DNA of 6,518 nucleotides from an uncultured Bacilli bacterium (GCA_949025205.1 CARMXJ010000059.1:1-6518); one strand, 5' to 3'; shown: positions 1-5,214, counted from the first letter of the stretch. Numbers and translations are program-made. Notes: generated by a model from the sequence alone, not told the origin.

Positions 1-23
1 TGATACCATTTTTTTCTTATATT

Positions 24-326
24 TTAAATAAAACCTTTCCGGACAGGTCTATTATGCTTTTCTCTAAAATCTTTCAGATTTTTAGAAACTTGTTTTCGAT
101 TAAATTCATGAAATTCTTTTACCTCTTCCATAGTAGGAGAAATACCAACCAAATAGTCTATGGTAGTATGATAAAAATTAGCTAAATCATTAAGTCTTTT
201 TAAAGGAACAATATCTTTTCCACTTTCATAACCAGTAATGGTAGAACGACTTACATGTAGGGCATCTGCAACTTCTTGTTGTGTATATCCGTAGTATAAT
301 CTTAAATCTTTTAGTATCTTGTACAT
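24..326 (-). CDS. XRE-family HTH transcriptional regulator, probably shortened from a tandem-HTH protein
   Basis: A 100-residue protein with a Cro/CI-type helix-turn-helix at about residues 4-60. The family pattern is clear: LKDLRLYYGYTQQEVADAL (helices 1-2), then VSRSTITGYESGKD (recognition helix and the E-S-G-K turn), then LKRLNDLANFYHTTIDYLVG. It should bind DNA as a dimer and act as a small repressor. Residues about 80-93 (VSKNLKDFREKHN) look like the first helix of a second, similar HTH domain, but the protein stops nine codons later without the expected TQ-x-E-L-A helix. A former tandem-HTH protein may therefore have been cut short. The ATG at 326 follows an AGGTGA ribosome-binding site at 331-336. 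The gene is divergent from the HTH gene at 441, and the two probably share control sequences. The target is unknown. Confidence 0.85.
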   Translation of the reverse strand: MYKILKDLRLYYGYTQQEVADALHVSRSTITGYESGKDIVPLKRLNDLANFYHTTIDYLVGISPTMEEVKEFHEFNRKQVSKNLKDFREKHNRPVRKGFI

Positions 327-330
327 ACTA

Positions 331-336
331 TCACCT
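331..336 (-). promoter_or_regulatory. Ribosome-binding site of the leftward HTH gene
   Basis: AGGTGA on the minus strand, four bases before the ATG at 326. It supports that start. Confidence 0.6.
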
Positions 337-389
337 AGTAATAATTTTCTCTTAAAAAAATTTAAAATACGGGAATGTGTGGGATATAG

Positions 390-407
390 TTATAAAATGT
401 GTTATAA
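390..407. promoter_or_regulatory. Operator-like inverted repeat between the divergent HTH genes
   Basis: TTATAA occurs at 390-395 and again at 402-407. Each copy is self-complementary, so the pair is both a direct and an inverted repeat, with a 12-bp centre-to-centre spacing (about one helical turn). One copy overlaps the leftward -10 and the other the rightward -10. That is where an autoregulating XRE repressor would be expected to bind. The binding role is inferred, and in AT-rich DNA the repeat could be a simple by-product of two -10 boxes. Confidence 0.35.
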
Positions 408-408
408 T
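400..408 (+). promoter_or_regulatory. Extended -10 promoter for the rightward HTH gene
   Basis: A perfect TATAAT at 403-408 preceded by the TG of an extended -10 (TGTTATAAT). There is no recognisable -35, which is usual for extended -10 promoters. The predicted start is near 415, about 25 nt before the ATG at 441. Confidence 0.6.
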
Positions 409-440
409 CGAATTAAAGTAGAAAAAGGTGAAGTGAAAAT

Positions 441-647
441 ATGGTAAACAGTTTTGAAAAGTTAACCAAAATAAGAAATGAGAAAAACTATAGTTATGAA
501 GATATGGCAACAAAATTAAAGATAAGCAAATGTTTTTATTGGCAATTAGAGCATAAAAAAAGAAGACTTTATTACGATATGGCAAAAAGAATAGCAGAAG
601 TCTTTAACTTAAAACCGGATGATATATTTTATGAAAAAGAAAAATAA
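441..647 (+). CDS. Small XRE-family HTH transcriptional regulator
   Basis: A 68-residue, single-domain Cro/CI-type protein. Helix 1 is FEKLTKIRNEKNYS, helices 2-3 are YEDMATKLKISKCFYWQLEHKKR, and a C-terminal pair ends AKRIAEVFNLKPDDIFY, the typical end of these mini-regulators. There is almost nothing outside the DNA-binding domain, so no sensor part is seen. The ATG at 441 has AAGGTG at 425-430 about ten bases upstream. It is divergent from the larger HTH gene and about 105 bases ahead of the hydrolase operon, which has a promoter of its own. It resembles the small Cro-like partner in repressor pairs of mobile elements, but no phage genes are seen nearby. Its target is unknown. Confidence 0.85.
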   Translation: MVNSFEKLTKIRNEKNYSYEDMATKLKISKCFYWQLEHKKRRLYYDMAKRIAEVFNLKPDDIFYEKEK

Positions 648-665
648 CAATTTTTAAGGTGAATT

Positions 666-674
666 TGCTATACT
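666..674 (+). promoter_or_regulatory. Extended -10 promoter for the hydrolase/Nudix operon
   Basis: TGCTATACT at 666-674 is an extended -10 (TG-n-TATACT, five of six -10 positions). There is no clear -35. The predicted start near 681 gives a leader of about 70 nt that begins just before the hairpin at 689-730. Confidence 0.5.
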
Positions 675-688
675 AATGTAAAAGAAAA

Positions 689-730
689 AGACAAAGCATT
701 TAAAATATAACAAATTTTTATTCTTTGTCT
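689..730. repeat. Leader stem-loop upstream of the hydrolase operon
   Basis: AGACAAAG (689-696) is perfectly complementary to CTTTGTCT (723-730). An inner five-pair stem (TAAAA 701-705 with TTTTA 716-720) continues the hairpin across a small asymmetric internal loop. It lies in the predicted 5' leader and ends 13 bases before the ribosome-binding site. On the plus strand no T-run follows it. On the minus strand it is followed by TTTTTCTTTT, so it could also work as an intrinsic terminator for leftward transcription. Confidence 0.5.
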
Positions 731-743
731 ATCTAGTAATAAC

Positions 744-749
744 GGAGGA
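744..749 (+). promoter_or_regulatory. Strong ribosome-binding site of the disrupted hydrolase
   Basis: GGAGGA ends three bases before the ATG at 753. It is one of the strongest Shine-Dalgarno matches in the window and marks the original start of the hydrolase, even though the reading frame it opens now ends early at 920. Confidence 0.7.
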
Positions 750-752
750 ATA

Positions 753-920
753 ATGAAAAAAGTTTATATAATTCACTGCTGGGGTGGAAACCCAAAAGAT
801 GGATGGTATCCTTGGATTTGCAATCACTTACAAAAAAATGAAATAGAAGTCAAATGCTTAGAAATGCCAAATACATTGGTTGCCAAACCATTATGCGTTA
901 TTTGCAAAAGAAAAAAATAA
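753..920 (+). pseudogene. 5' fragment of an RBBP9/YdeN-type serine hydrolase (internal deletion plus frameshift)
   Basis: From the ATG at 753 the frame reads MKKVYIIHCWGGNPKDGWYP and on to CLEMPNT (codon 41). This is the classic N-terminus of RBBP9/YdeN alpha/beta hydrolases: first strand, then the H-x-W-G-G oxyanion loop. After codon 41 homology stops and the frame ends at 920. Homology resumes in another frame at about 875 with IGCQTIMRYLQ, which in intact relatives directly follows the nucleophile motif G-H-S. The stretch between MPNT and the nucleophile Ser, roughly 35 codons by family comparison, is missing, and the deletion length is not a multiple of three. A functional hydrolase cannot be made. 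The oxyanion-loop position usually filled by Gly is Cys9 here. The remaining part is in the overlapping 854-1756 frame. Confidence 0.8.
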
Positions 921-1756
921 CAAAAATTGGAGGGATTTTGTTTGTAGCTCCATGGTTAGAATTATCACTTAAAGCTATTGAAAGTGAAGAAGACTATAAC
1001 ATTGCCAAACCGTGGTTAGAAGAACCTTTATTTTTAGAAAAAATAAAAAAATTTACAGAAAATATCACTTGTATCTTTTCCGATGATGATTATTTTGTTC
1101 CATTAAGTCAAAAAAGAATTTTTGAAAGCAAGCTAAGTGCCCATTGTATTGTTGTTCATAAAAAAGGACATATAAGTGAGGAAGATGGTATTTTTGAACT
1201 AAAAGAAATTCTACTAGCCACTTTTAAAATGTTGGGTTTGGAAATTTTAGAAATTGTAGATGAAAAAGGAAAGTTAACGAAAGAAATTTTAGAAAAAGAA
1301 CTTGCGCATGACAAAAATTTACTGCATAACGAAATAGTAGTGCTTATTGTGAATGATAGAAAAGAAATATTGCTTCAAAAAAGAAGTCCTAAGAAAAGAT
1401 TTAAACCAAATAAATGGGGATTATGTGCAGGACATGTAGATGCATATGAAACGCTTGACGAAGCAGCACTTCGTGAGATGCATGAAGAAGTTGGATTAAT
1501 AGTAGAACAAGAAGATTTGCATCCTTTTTATAGAAGAGAAATAAATAAAAAAAGTATTAATTCAAATATCCAATATTATTACTATGTAAAAACAAATTTA
1601 AAAGAAGAAGATTTTACCATACAAAAGGAAGAAGTTTCAGAAGTAAAATGGGTAGCGCTAGAGAATATAAAAAAATGGCTAGAAGAAGGAATGACTTCTT
1701 TTGATAATTTCAAAGTTTTTGAAGAAATACAAAAAGTTTTAGAAAGAGAGAATTAA
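854..1756 (+). CDS. Nudix hydrolase fused to the C-terminal remnant of an RBBP9/YdeN-type hydrolase
   Basis: The open frame has two parts. Residues about 8-125 are the C-terminal two thirds of an RBBP9/YdeN hydrolase. They keep the acid (SDDDYFVPL, Asp79) and the histidine (KKGHISEEDG, His106) but lack the nucleophile serine, lost in the upstream deletion. Residues about 129-300 form a Nudix domain with a perfect Nudix box at 193-215 (1430-1498), G-x5-E-x7-RE-x2-EE-x-G-L. The lead-in (EILEIVDEKGKLT) and QKRSPKKRFKPNKWG resemble the IPP-isomerase-like/YfcD type of Nudix proteins, which cleave nucleoside-diphosphate-linked substrates. The substrate cannot be read here. The ATG at 854 lies inside the broken 5' fragment and has no good ribosome-binding site. 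Met14 (893) and Met126 (1229) are also in frame, again without a clear site. Whether the Nudix part is still translated is uncertain. The next gene starts two bases after the stop. Confidence 0.7.
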   Translation: MLRNAKYIGCQTIMRYLQKKKITKIGGILFVAPWLELSLKAIESEEDYNIAKPWLEEPLFLEKIKKFTENITCIFSDDDYFVPLSQKRIFESKLSAHCIVVHKKGHISEEDGIFELKEILLATFKMLGLEILEIVDEKGKLTKEILEKELAHDKNLLHNEIVVLIVNDRKEILLQKRSPKKRFKPNKWGLCAGHVDAYETLDEAALREMHEEVGLIVEQEDLHPFYRREINKKSINSNIQYYYYVKTNLKEEDFTIQKEEVSEVKWVALENIKKWLEEGMTSFDNFKVFEEIQKVLEREN

Positions 1757-1758
1757 GG

Positions 1759-2313
1759 ATGAACGACAATTACTTTATTATTCATGGAAGTTTTGGAAGT
1801 CCTTTTTCCAACTGGATTCCTTGGTTAAGAAATACTTTAGAAAATGAAGAAAAAGAAGTATACACTCCAGATTTTCCAATAGGGGTAGGGTACCAAAATT
1901 ACGAAAATTGGGAGAAGTTATTCTCTGCTTATTTAAATGCTGGTTTAATTCACGAAAATACGACAATTATTGCACATTCTATTGCACCTGTATTTATCTC
2001 GAAATTTTTAATACAACACAAAGTAAAAGTGAAAAAATTGATTTTTGTCTGTGGATTTAATCAGTATTTAGGAATAGATGAGGCATACGATACCGTAAAT
2101 AAAACCATGTATACAGAAGAATTAGAAAAAATAAAAAAATTTTGTAAAGACATTATTTGTTTTTATTCAGATAATGACCCCTATGTAAAATTAGAAAGCG
2201 AAAAAGAATTTGCAAACCTTATAGCTACTAAAGAGATTCTGATTTCGAACGGTGGGCATTTAAACGCCGAGTCAGGATTTTTAGAAGCCGAATTTTTGCT
2301 TCCTTACTTGTAA
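1759..2313 (+). CDS. RBBP9/YdeN-family serine hydrolase (alpha/beta hydrolase)
   Basis: A 184-residue cytoplasmic alpha/beta hydrolase, the normal length for the RBBP9/YdeN family. It starts with the typical strand and oxyanion loop (FIIHGSFGSPFSNWIPWL). The nucleophile Ser74 sits in A-H-S-I-A (usual G-H-S-x-G with both glycines replaced by Ala), the acid is Asp140 in SDNDPYV, and the base is His167 in NGGHLN. All three catalytic residues are therefore present. Family members hydrolyse small esters in vitro; physiological substrates are mostly unknown. It is a diverged paralogue of the broken hydrolase upstream and starts two bases after the Nudix stop, which suggests translational coupling. 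Only weak AG-rich sequence (AGAGAG at 1745-1750) serves as ribosome-binding site. A terminator overlaps its stop codon. Confidence 0.88.
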   Translation: MNDNYFIIHGSFGSPFSNWIPWLRNTLENEEKEVYTPDFPIGVGYQNYENWEKLFSAYLNAGLIHENTTIIAHSIAPVFISKFLIQHKVKVKKLIFVCGFNQYLGIDEAYDTVNKTMYTEELEKIKKFCKDIICFYSDNDPYVKLESEKEFANLIATKEILISNGGHLNAESGFLEAEFLLPYL

Positions 2314-2350
2314 AGATAGAACAAATGAAACAAGCTCTATCTTTTTTATT
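2312..2350 (+). terminator. Intrinsic terminator of the hydrolase/Nudix operon
   Basis: A nine-pair stem, AAAGATAGA (2312-2320) with TCTATCTTT (2336-2344), a 15-nt loop, then T-rich sequence through 2352. The left arm begins within the TAA stop of the hydrolase. Confidence 0.75.
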
Positions 2351-2354
2351 TTCC

Positions 2355-2382
2355 TTGTAAAAAGAAAAGAAAAGTGTATAAT
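2355..2382 (+). promoter_or_regulatory. Sigma-A-type promoter of the HipA-like kinase gene
   Basis: The -35 is TTGTAA (2355-2360), then 16 bp, then a perfect -10 TATAAT (2377-2382). Transcription should start near 2389, only about 14 nt before the ATG and just before the ribosome-binding site GAGG (2393-2396). The leader would be unusually short. Confidence 0.65.
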
Positions 2383-2402
2383 AGCGTAAAACGAGGGATA
2401 CT

Positions 2403-3263
2403 ATGGAAAGAAAAAATGGCTTTTTAATTGTGGATGATTATAAAGAATTACCAGATGATGAATGCATTATAAGGGGTAGATATGCAGATTGCTGGTTAGA
2501 AAATAAAGAAATTTACTTATTTAAAAAATATCTTAACGTACTTACCTGTTATAGAGAAGTAATATTTTCTCGGTTTGCAACAAAAATAGGAATTCCAAAT
2601 GTAGGGTATGACCTTGCCAGTCGCTACGGCAAACTTGGAGTAATTACCAAAAAATGTACAGAAGAGATTCCTACTTCAATGAAACAACTTCTTTTTGAAT
2701 ATATAAAAGAAAATTTTGCAAATAAAAAACAAGAGATGTTTTCTAATTTTTATCCTATATTATTTAATGTTGAAACGATTGAAAATATTTTAAAAGAAAG
2801 ATATAAAGACAAGAAGAATTTTATTTTTCAAGAGGTACATGAAGACTTAATGACTAAGTTTATTTCCCAATTTTTATTGGCCAATTGCGATTTAAATACC
2901 AAAAACTTAGATTTTGAAGAAAGTAAGGGAAAATTTCTTCCACTTTATGATTTTGGAAGTTGTGGTATCGTTCATTTGAAACAATGGAAAGGCGAAGAAA
3001 ACGTTTTTAGTTTAAAATGGATTTATACAGAAGACACGCAAGAACATCCCAAAAAAACATTACAAACTTTTTTAAATACTGCAGATAGTAGTGAAGTAGA
3101 TTTATTTAAAATGTATTTAGAAAAAGCATGTGCGGTATCTTTAGATGATTTATTTGAAGAATTGGAATCGGAAATGCATGCCTTTTTCCCAAACGAAGCA
3201 AAAATGTTGCAAAGAAGAATAGAGTTTCATTTAAACGATTTACAAAAACAATGTAAGAAATAA
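2403..3263 (+). CDS. HipA/CtkA-like serine/threonine protein kinase
   Basis: A 286-residue soluble protein with HipA-type kinase motifs. In order: candidate ATP-binding lysines in IYLFKKYL (41-42); an alpha-C-like helix CYREVIFSRFATKIGIP with Glu52; the catalytic loop LLANCDLNTKNLDF (Asp163, Asn168), matching the HipA pattern N-x-D-x-x-x-K-N; and the metal-binding LPLYDFGS (Asp183). It is shorter than E. coli HipA (about 440) and lacks the N-terminal HipA domain. This resembles the compact CtkA or HipT kinases, which phosphorylate proteins or tRNA synthetases. No hipB-like HTH gene is adjacent; the nearest HTH genes are more than 1.7 kb away. It sits alone between its own promoter and terminator, immediately upstream of spoIVA. 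Family placement rests on short motifs, and the target is unknown. Confidence 0.65.
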   Translation: MERKNGFLIVDDYKELPDDECIIRGRYADCWLENKEIYLFKKYLNVLTCYREVIFSRFATKIGIPNVGYDLASRYGKLGVITKKCTEEIPTSMKQLLFEYIKENFANKKQEMFSNFYPILFNVETIENILKERYKDKKNFIFQEVHEDLMTKFISQFLLANCDLNTKNLDFEESKGKFLPLYDFGSCGIVHLKQWKGEENVFSLKWIYTEDTQEHPKKTLQTFLNTADSSEVDLFKMYLEKACAVSLDDLFEELESEMHAFFPNEAKMLQRRIEFHLNDLQKQCKK

Positions 3264-3269
3264 CGAAAG

Positions 3270-3294
3270 AAAGTTCTAAACGAACTTTTTTTTT
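3270..3294 (+). terminator. Intrinsic terminator of the kinase gene
   Basis: AAAGTTC (3270-3276) pairs with GAACTTT (3282-3288) around the loop TAAAC, followed by an uninterrupted T-run (nine T, 3286-3294). It starts six bases after the kinase stop and separates that gene from spoIVA. Confidence 0.85.
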
Positions 3295-3302
3295 CATACG
3301 GT
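3295..3302 (+). promoter_or_regulatory. Candidate sigma-E -10 element of spoIVA
   Basis: CATACGGT agrees with the B. subtilis sigma-E -10 consensus (CATACAAT) at six of eight positions and stands about 30 bp before the spoIVA ATG. In B. subtilis, spoIVA is a mother-cell, sigma-E-dependent gene. A -35 would have to overlap the preceding terminator (about 3275-3281, TCTAAAC) and is a poor match, so the call depends on the -10 and on the gene's known regulation. Confidence 0.4.
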
Positions 3303-3316
3303 TAAGTAGAAAGAGG

Positions 3317-3322
3317 AAAGGA
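3317..3322 (+). promoter_or_regulatory. Ribosome-binding site of spoIVA
   Basis: AAAGGA nine bases before the ATG at 3332. It fixes the start, which also aligns with the start of B. subtilis SpoIVA. Confidence 0.65.
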
Positions 3323-3331
3323 TTAGTATAA

Positions 3332-4810
3332 ATGGAAAAAAGTGAAATAATTAAATCCATTGCGACACGTGGTAATGGTGAAATATATTTAGGTGTTGTT
3401 GGGGCAGTAAGATGTGGTAAATCAACTTTTATCAAACGTTTTATTGAAAATCTAGTGGTTCCAAACATTGAAGATGAATATGAAAAAAGAAAATGCTTAG
3501 ATGAAATCCCTCAAAGTGCCGAAGGAAAAACAATTATGACAACAGAGCCAAAATTTGTGCCTTCTAGTGGTGCTACAATAAAAGTAGGGGAATTCTCAAC
3601 CAATATAAAGTTAGTAGATTGTGTTGGGTTTGTCATTAAAGGAGCAAATGGCCATGTCGATGAAGATGGAAATCCAAGAATGGTAAAAACACCATGGTTT
3701 GAAGACTCCGTACCTTTTTATGAAGCGGCAGAAATTGGAACGGAAAAAGTCATAAAAGACCACGCAACCATTGGAATCTTAATGACTACGGATGGCACAT
3801 TTGGGGAAATTCCAAGAGAAAATTATATAGAAGCCGAAGAAAAAATTGTAGCAGAATTAAAGGAACTCGGGAAACCGTTTATAGTGGTTTTAAATACCAA
3901 AAACAAAAACAGCGAAAGTGCATCTAATTTAGCAAGTGAACTTAGAAATAGCTATGAAGTGCCTGTCATTCCTCTAAATGCTACCGAAATGGAAGAACCA
4001 GAAATATTAAATGTTTTAAAAGAAGCCCTATATGAATTTCCAGTTTTAGACATAAATGTCCAAATACCAAAATGGGTACACGTTTTAGATAACAACCACT
4101 ATATAAAAAAATATTATCTAGAAAAAATCAAAGAAAGTGTTGTATCTGTAAACAAAATTCGAGATGTGGATAACATTTTAGGATTATTTAATGATTCCGA
4201 AATTATTTCGAAAAGCTATATTAGTGAAGTAGATACATCAACGGGAGTGATTACGATTACGCTAGAAAGTAGCGATGCCTTGTATAATGAAGTGCTAAAA
4301 GATTTAATGGGCGATATGGTAACAACCAAAGCTGGACTTTTAAAAATATTTGCTAGTTATAAAGAAGGAAAAGAAGAACTAGATGGTATGAAAGAAGCCT
4401 TACGTATGGCCAAAAATACAGGGTATGGCATTGTCTATCCGAGCTTAAAAGACATGACCTTATCAACACCTGAAATTGTAAAACAAGGTTCTCGTTATGG
4501 TGTAAAACTAAAAGCGGTAGCATCAAGCATTCATTTAATGAAAGTAAATGTAGAATCCACTTTTGAACCAATAATCGGAAGTGAACTACAAAGCAAAGAA
4601 TTAATTAATTACTTAATGAAAGACTATGAAGTAGATCCTGGAAGTATTTGGAAAAGTGAAATCTTTGGGCGTAGTTTAGATGTAATTGTCAAAGAAGGAA
4701 TTCAAGCCAAATTGTCTGTAATGCCCGAAAATATGCGTTATAAACTAAGTCAAACGGTTACAAAGATTGTCAACAAAGGGTCAAGCAATTTAATTACAAT
4801 TGTCATATAA
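3332..4810 (+). CDS. spoIVA: Stage IV sporulation protein A, coat morphogenetic ATPase
   Basis: At 492 residues it has the same length as B. subtilis SpoIVA as I recall it, and aligns along its whole length. SpoIVA is made in the mother cell, is anchored at the outer forespore membrane by SpoVM, and polymerises on ATP hydrolysis into the basement layer of the spore coat; it is also needed for cortex formation. The N-terminal TRAFAC-type domain shows the Walker A G-A-V-R-C-G-K-S-T (24-32, Lys30), the sensor threonines Thr70-Thr71 in TIMTTEPKFVP, and the Walker B LVDCVG (Asp96). Further family signatures are TPWFEDSVPFYEAAEIGT, ILMTTDGTFGEIPR, ALYEFPVLDINV, EIVKQGSRYGVKLKAVA, SIWKSEIFGRSL and EGIQAKLSVMPENMRYKL. 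The C-terminal end (NKGSSNLITIVI), the SpoVM-interacting part in B. subtilis, is intact. No convincing terminator follows the stop. Confidence 0.98.
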   Translation: MEKSEIIKSIATRGNGEIYLGVVGAVRCGKSTFIKRFIENLVVPNIEDEYEKRKCLDEIPQSAEGKTIMTTEPKFVPSSGATIKVGEFSTNIKLVDCVGFVIKGANGHVDEDGNPRMVKTPWFEDSVPFYEAAEIGTEKVIKDHATIGILMTTDGTFGEIPRENYIEAEEKIVAELKELGKPFIVVLNTKNKNSESASNLASELRNSYEVPVIPLNATEMEEPEILNVLKEALYEFPVLDINVQIPKWVHVLDNNHYIKKYYLEKIKESVVSVNKIRDVDNILGLFNDSEIISKSYISEVDTSTGVITITLESSDALYNEVLKDLMGDMVTTKAGLLKIFASYKEGKEELDGMKEALRMAKNTGYGIVYPSLKDMTLSTPEIVKQGSRYGVKLKAVASSIHLMKVNVESTFEPIIGSELQSKELINYLMKDYEVDPGSIWKSEIFGRSLDVIVKEGIQAKLSVMPENMRYKLSQTVTKIVNKGSSNLITIVI

Positions 4811-4832
4811 TTATCAAATTACTTGTTTTTTC

Positions 4833-4861
4833 TTGCTTTTGTCTAATTTATTTGCTATTTT
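4833..4861 (+). promoter_or_regulatory. Candidate sigma-A promoter of the HU gene
   Basis: A -35-like TTGCTT (4833-4838), a 17-bp spacer ending in TGC, and a -10-like TATTTT (4856-4861), giving an extended -10. The predicted start near 4868 leaves a leader of about 50 nt that contains a short TAAGG/CCTTA hairpin (4869-4885). Confidence 0.5.
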
Positions 4862-4903
4862 TAGTATGTAAGGTTAAGCCCCTTATAAAAATAAAAAATA
4901 TTT

Positions 4904-4909
4904 GGAGGT
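4904..4909 (+). promoter_or_regulatory. Ribosome-binding site of the HU gene
   Basis: GGAGGT, about ten bases before the ATG at 4920. It overlaps the upstream in-frame TTG at 4902, which therefore cannot be the start. Confidence 0.8.
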
Positions 4910-4919
4910 AAGAAAAATT

Positions 4920-5192
4920 ATGTCAAAACAAGATGTAATCGAAAGAATAGCTGAACAAGCTGAAATATCAAAAGCTGCTGCAGGTCGTGCATTAGATGCT
5001 GCATTTGAAGCAATTACAGAAGGGCTAAAAAAAGAAGGAAAAGTTACTTTTGTAGGATTTGGAACATTTAGTGCGAAAGAAAGAGCTGCACGTGAAGGAA
5101 TCAATCCATTAACAAAAGAACCACTTAAAATCCCAGCTAAAACTGTTGTTTCATTCAAAGCTGGAAGCAAATTAAAAGAATCAGTTAACTAA
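4920..5192 (+). CDS. hup: DNA-binding protein HU
   Basis: A 90-residue histone-like nucleoid protein, the standard HU length. It forms a dimer that bends and compacts DNA with little sequence preference. The family pattern is complete: SKQDVIERIAEQAEISKAAA (helix 1), AFEAITEGLKKEGKVTFVGFGTF (helix 2 and the V-G-F-G-T-F turn), the DNA-binding arm KERAAREGINPLTKEPLKIP with the intercalating Pro63, and the C-terminal VSFKAGSKLKESV. The arm tip reads I-N-P instead of the common R-N-P. The ATG at 4920 is chosen over an in-frame TTG 18 bases upstream because the latter lies within the ribosome-binding site. The order spoIVA then HU matches spoIVA-hbs in B. subtilis. The lower A+T content than its neighbours (many GCT/GCA codons) fits a highly expressed gene. 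Confidence 0.97.
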   Translation: MSKQDVIERIAEQAEISKAAAGRALDAAFEAITEGLKKEGKVTFVGFGTFSAKERAAREGINPLTKEPLKIPAKTVVSFKAGSKLKESVN

Positions 5193-5214
5193 TTGATATA
5201 AAAATTAGTAGTGG

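Larger units (their letters stand above)
389..417 (-). promoter_or_regulatory. Candidate sigma-A promoter for the leftward HTH gene
   Basis: On the minus strand, a -10-like TATAAC (389-394) lies 17 bp downstream of a weak -35 TTTAAT (412-417). This predicts a start near 382 and a leader of about 55 nt. It overlaps the rightward promoter, so the two would compete or be co-regulated. The -35 matches only three consensus positions. Confidence 0.38.

Noticed and set aside
352..585. Minus-strand open frame of 77 codons, Phe/Leu-rich and looking like a membrane protein
   Set aside because: It lies antisense to the HTH gene at 441-647 and across its promoter. The Phe/Ile richness is the reverse complement of Lys/Glu-rich coding sequence.
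24..647. Prophage lysogeny module
   Set aside because: The two regulators are arranged like a CI/Cro pair, but no integrase, excisionase, replication or structural phage gene is present in the window.
1778..1966. Minus-strand frame of 62 codons
   Set aside because: Antisense to the catalytically complete hydrolase; no ribosome-binding site and no family pattern.
24..3263. HipBA toxin-antitoxin operon made of an HTH gene and the HipA-like kinase
   Set aside because: The HTH genes are over 1.7 kb away, on separate transcription units with a terminator between. A partnership in trans cannot be excluded, but no operon is present.
3106..3468. Minus-strand frame of 120 codons across the kinase/spoIVA junction
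   Set aside because: It runs through a clear terminator and the spoIVA start, and overlaps two well-supported genes.
4353..4571. Minus-strand frame of 72 codons
   Set aside because: Antisense to the conserved C-terminal half of SpoIVA.
4902..4919. TTG start giving a 96-residue HU
   Set aside because: The TTG is part of the GGAGGT ribosome-binding site. The ATG at 4920 gives the standard 90-residue protein.
4811..4919. Terminator for spoIVA or a leader riboswitch for HU
   Set aside because: Only a five-pair TAAGG/CCTTA hairpin without a T-run is present, too weak for either call.
4883..5170. Minus-strand frame of 95 codons, Ala/Ser-rich
   Set aside because: Antisense shadow of the HU gene, with no independent support.
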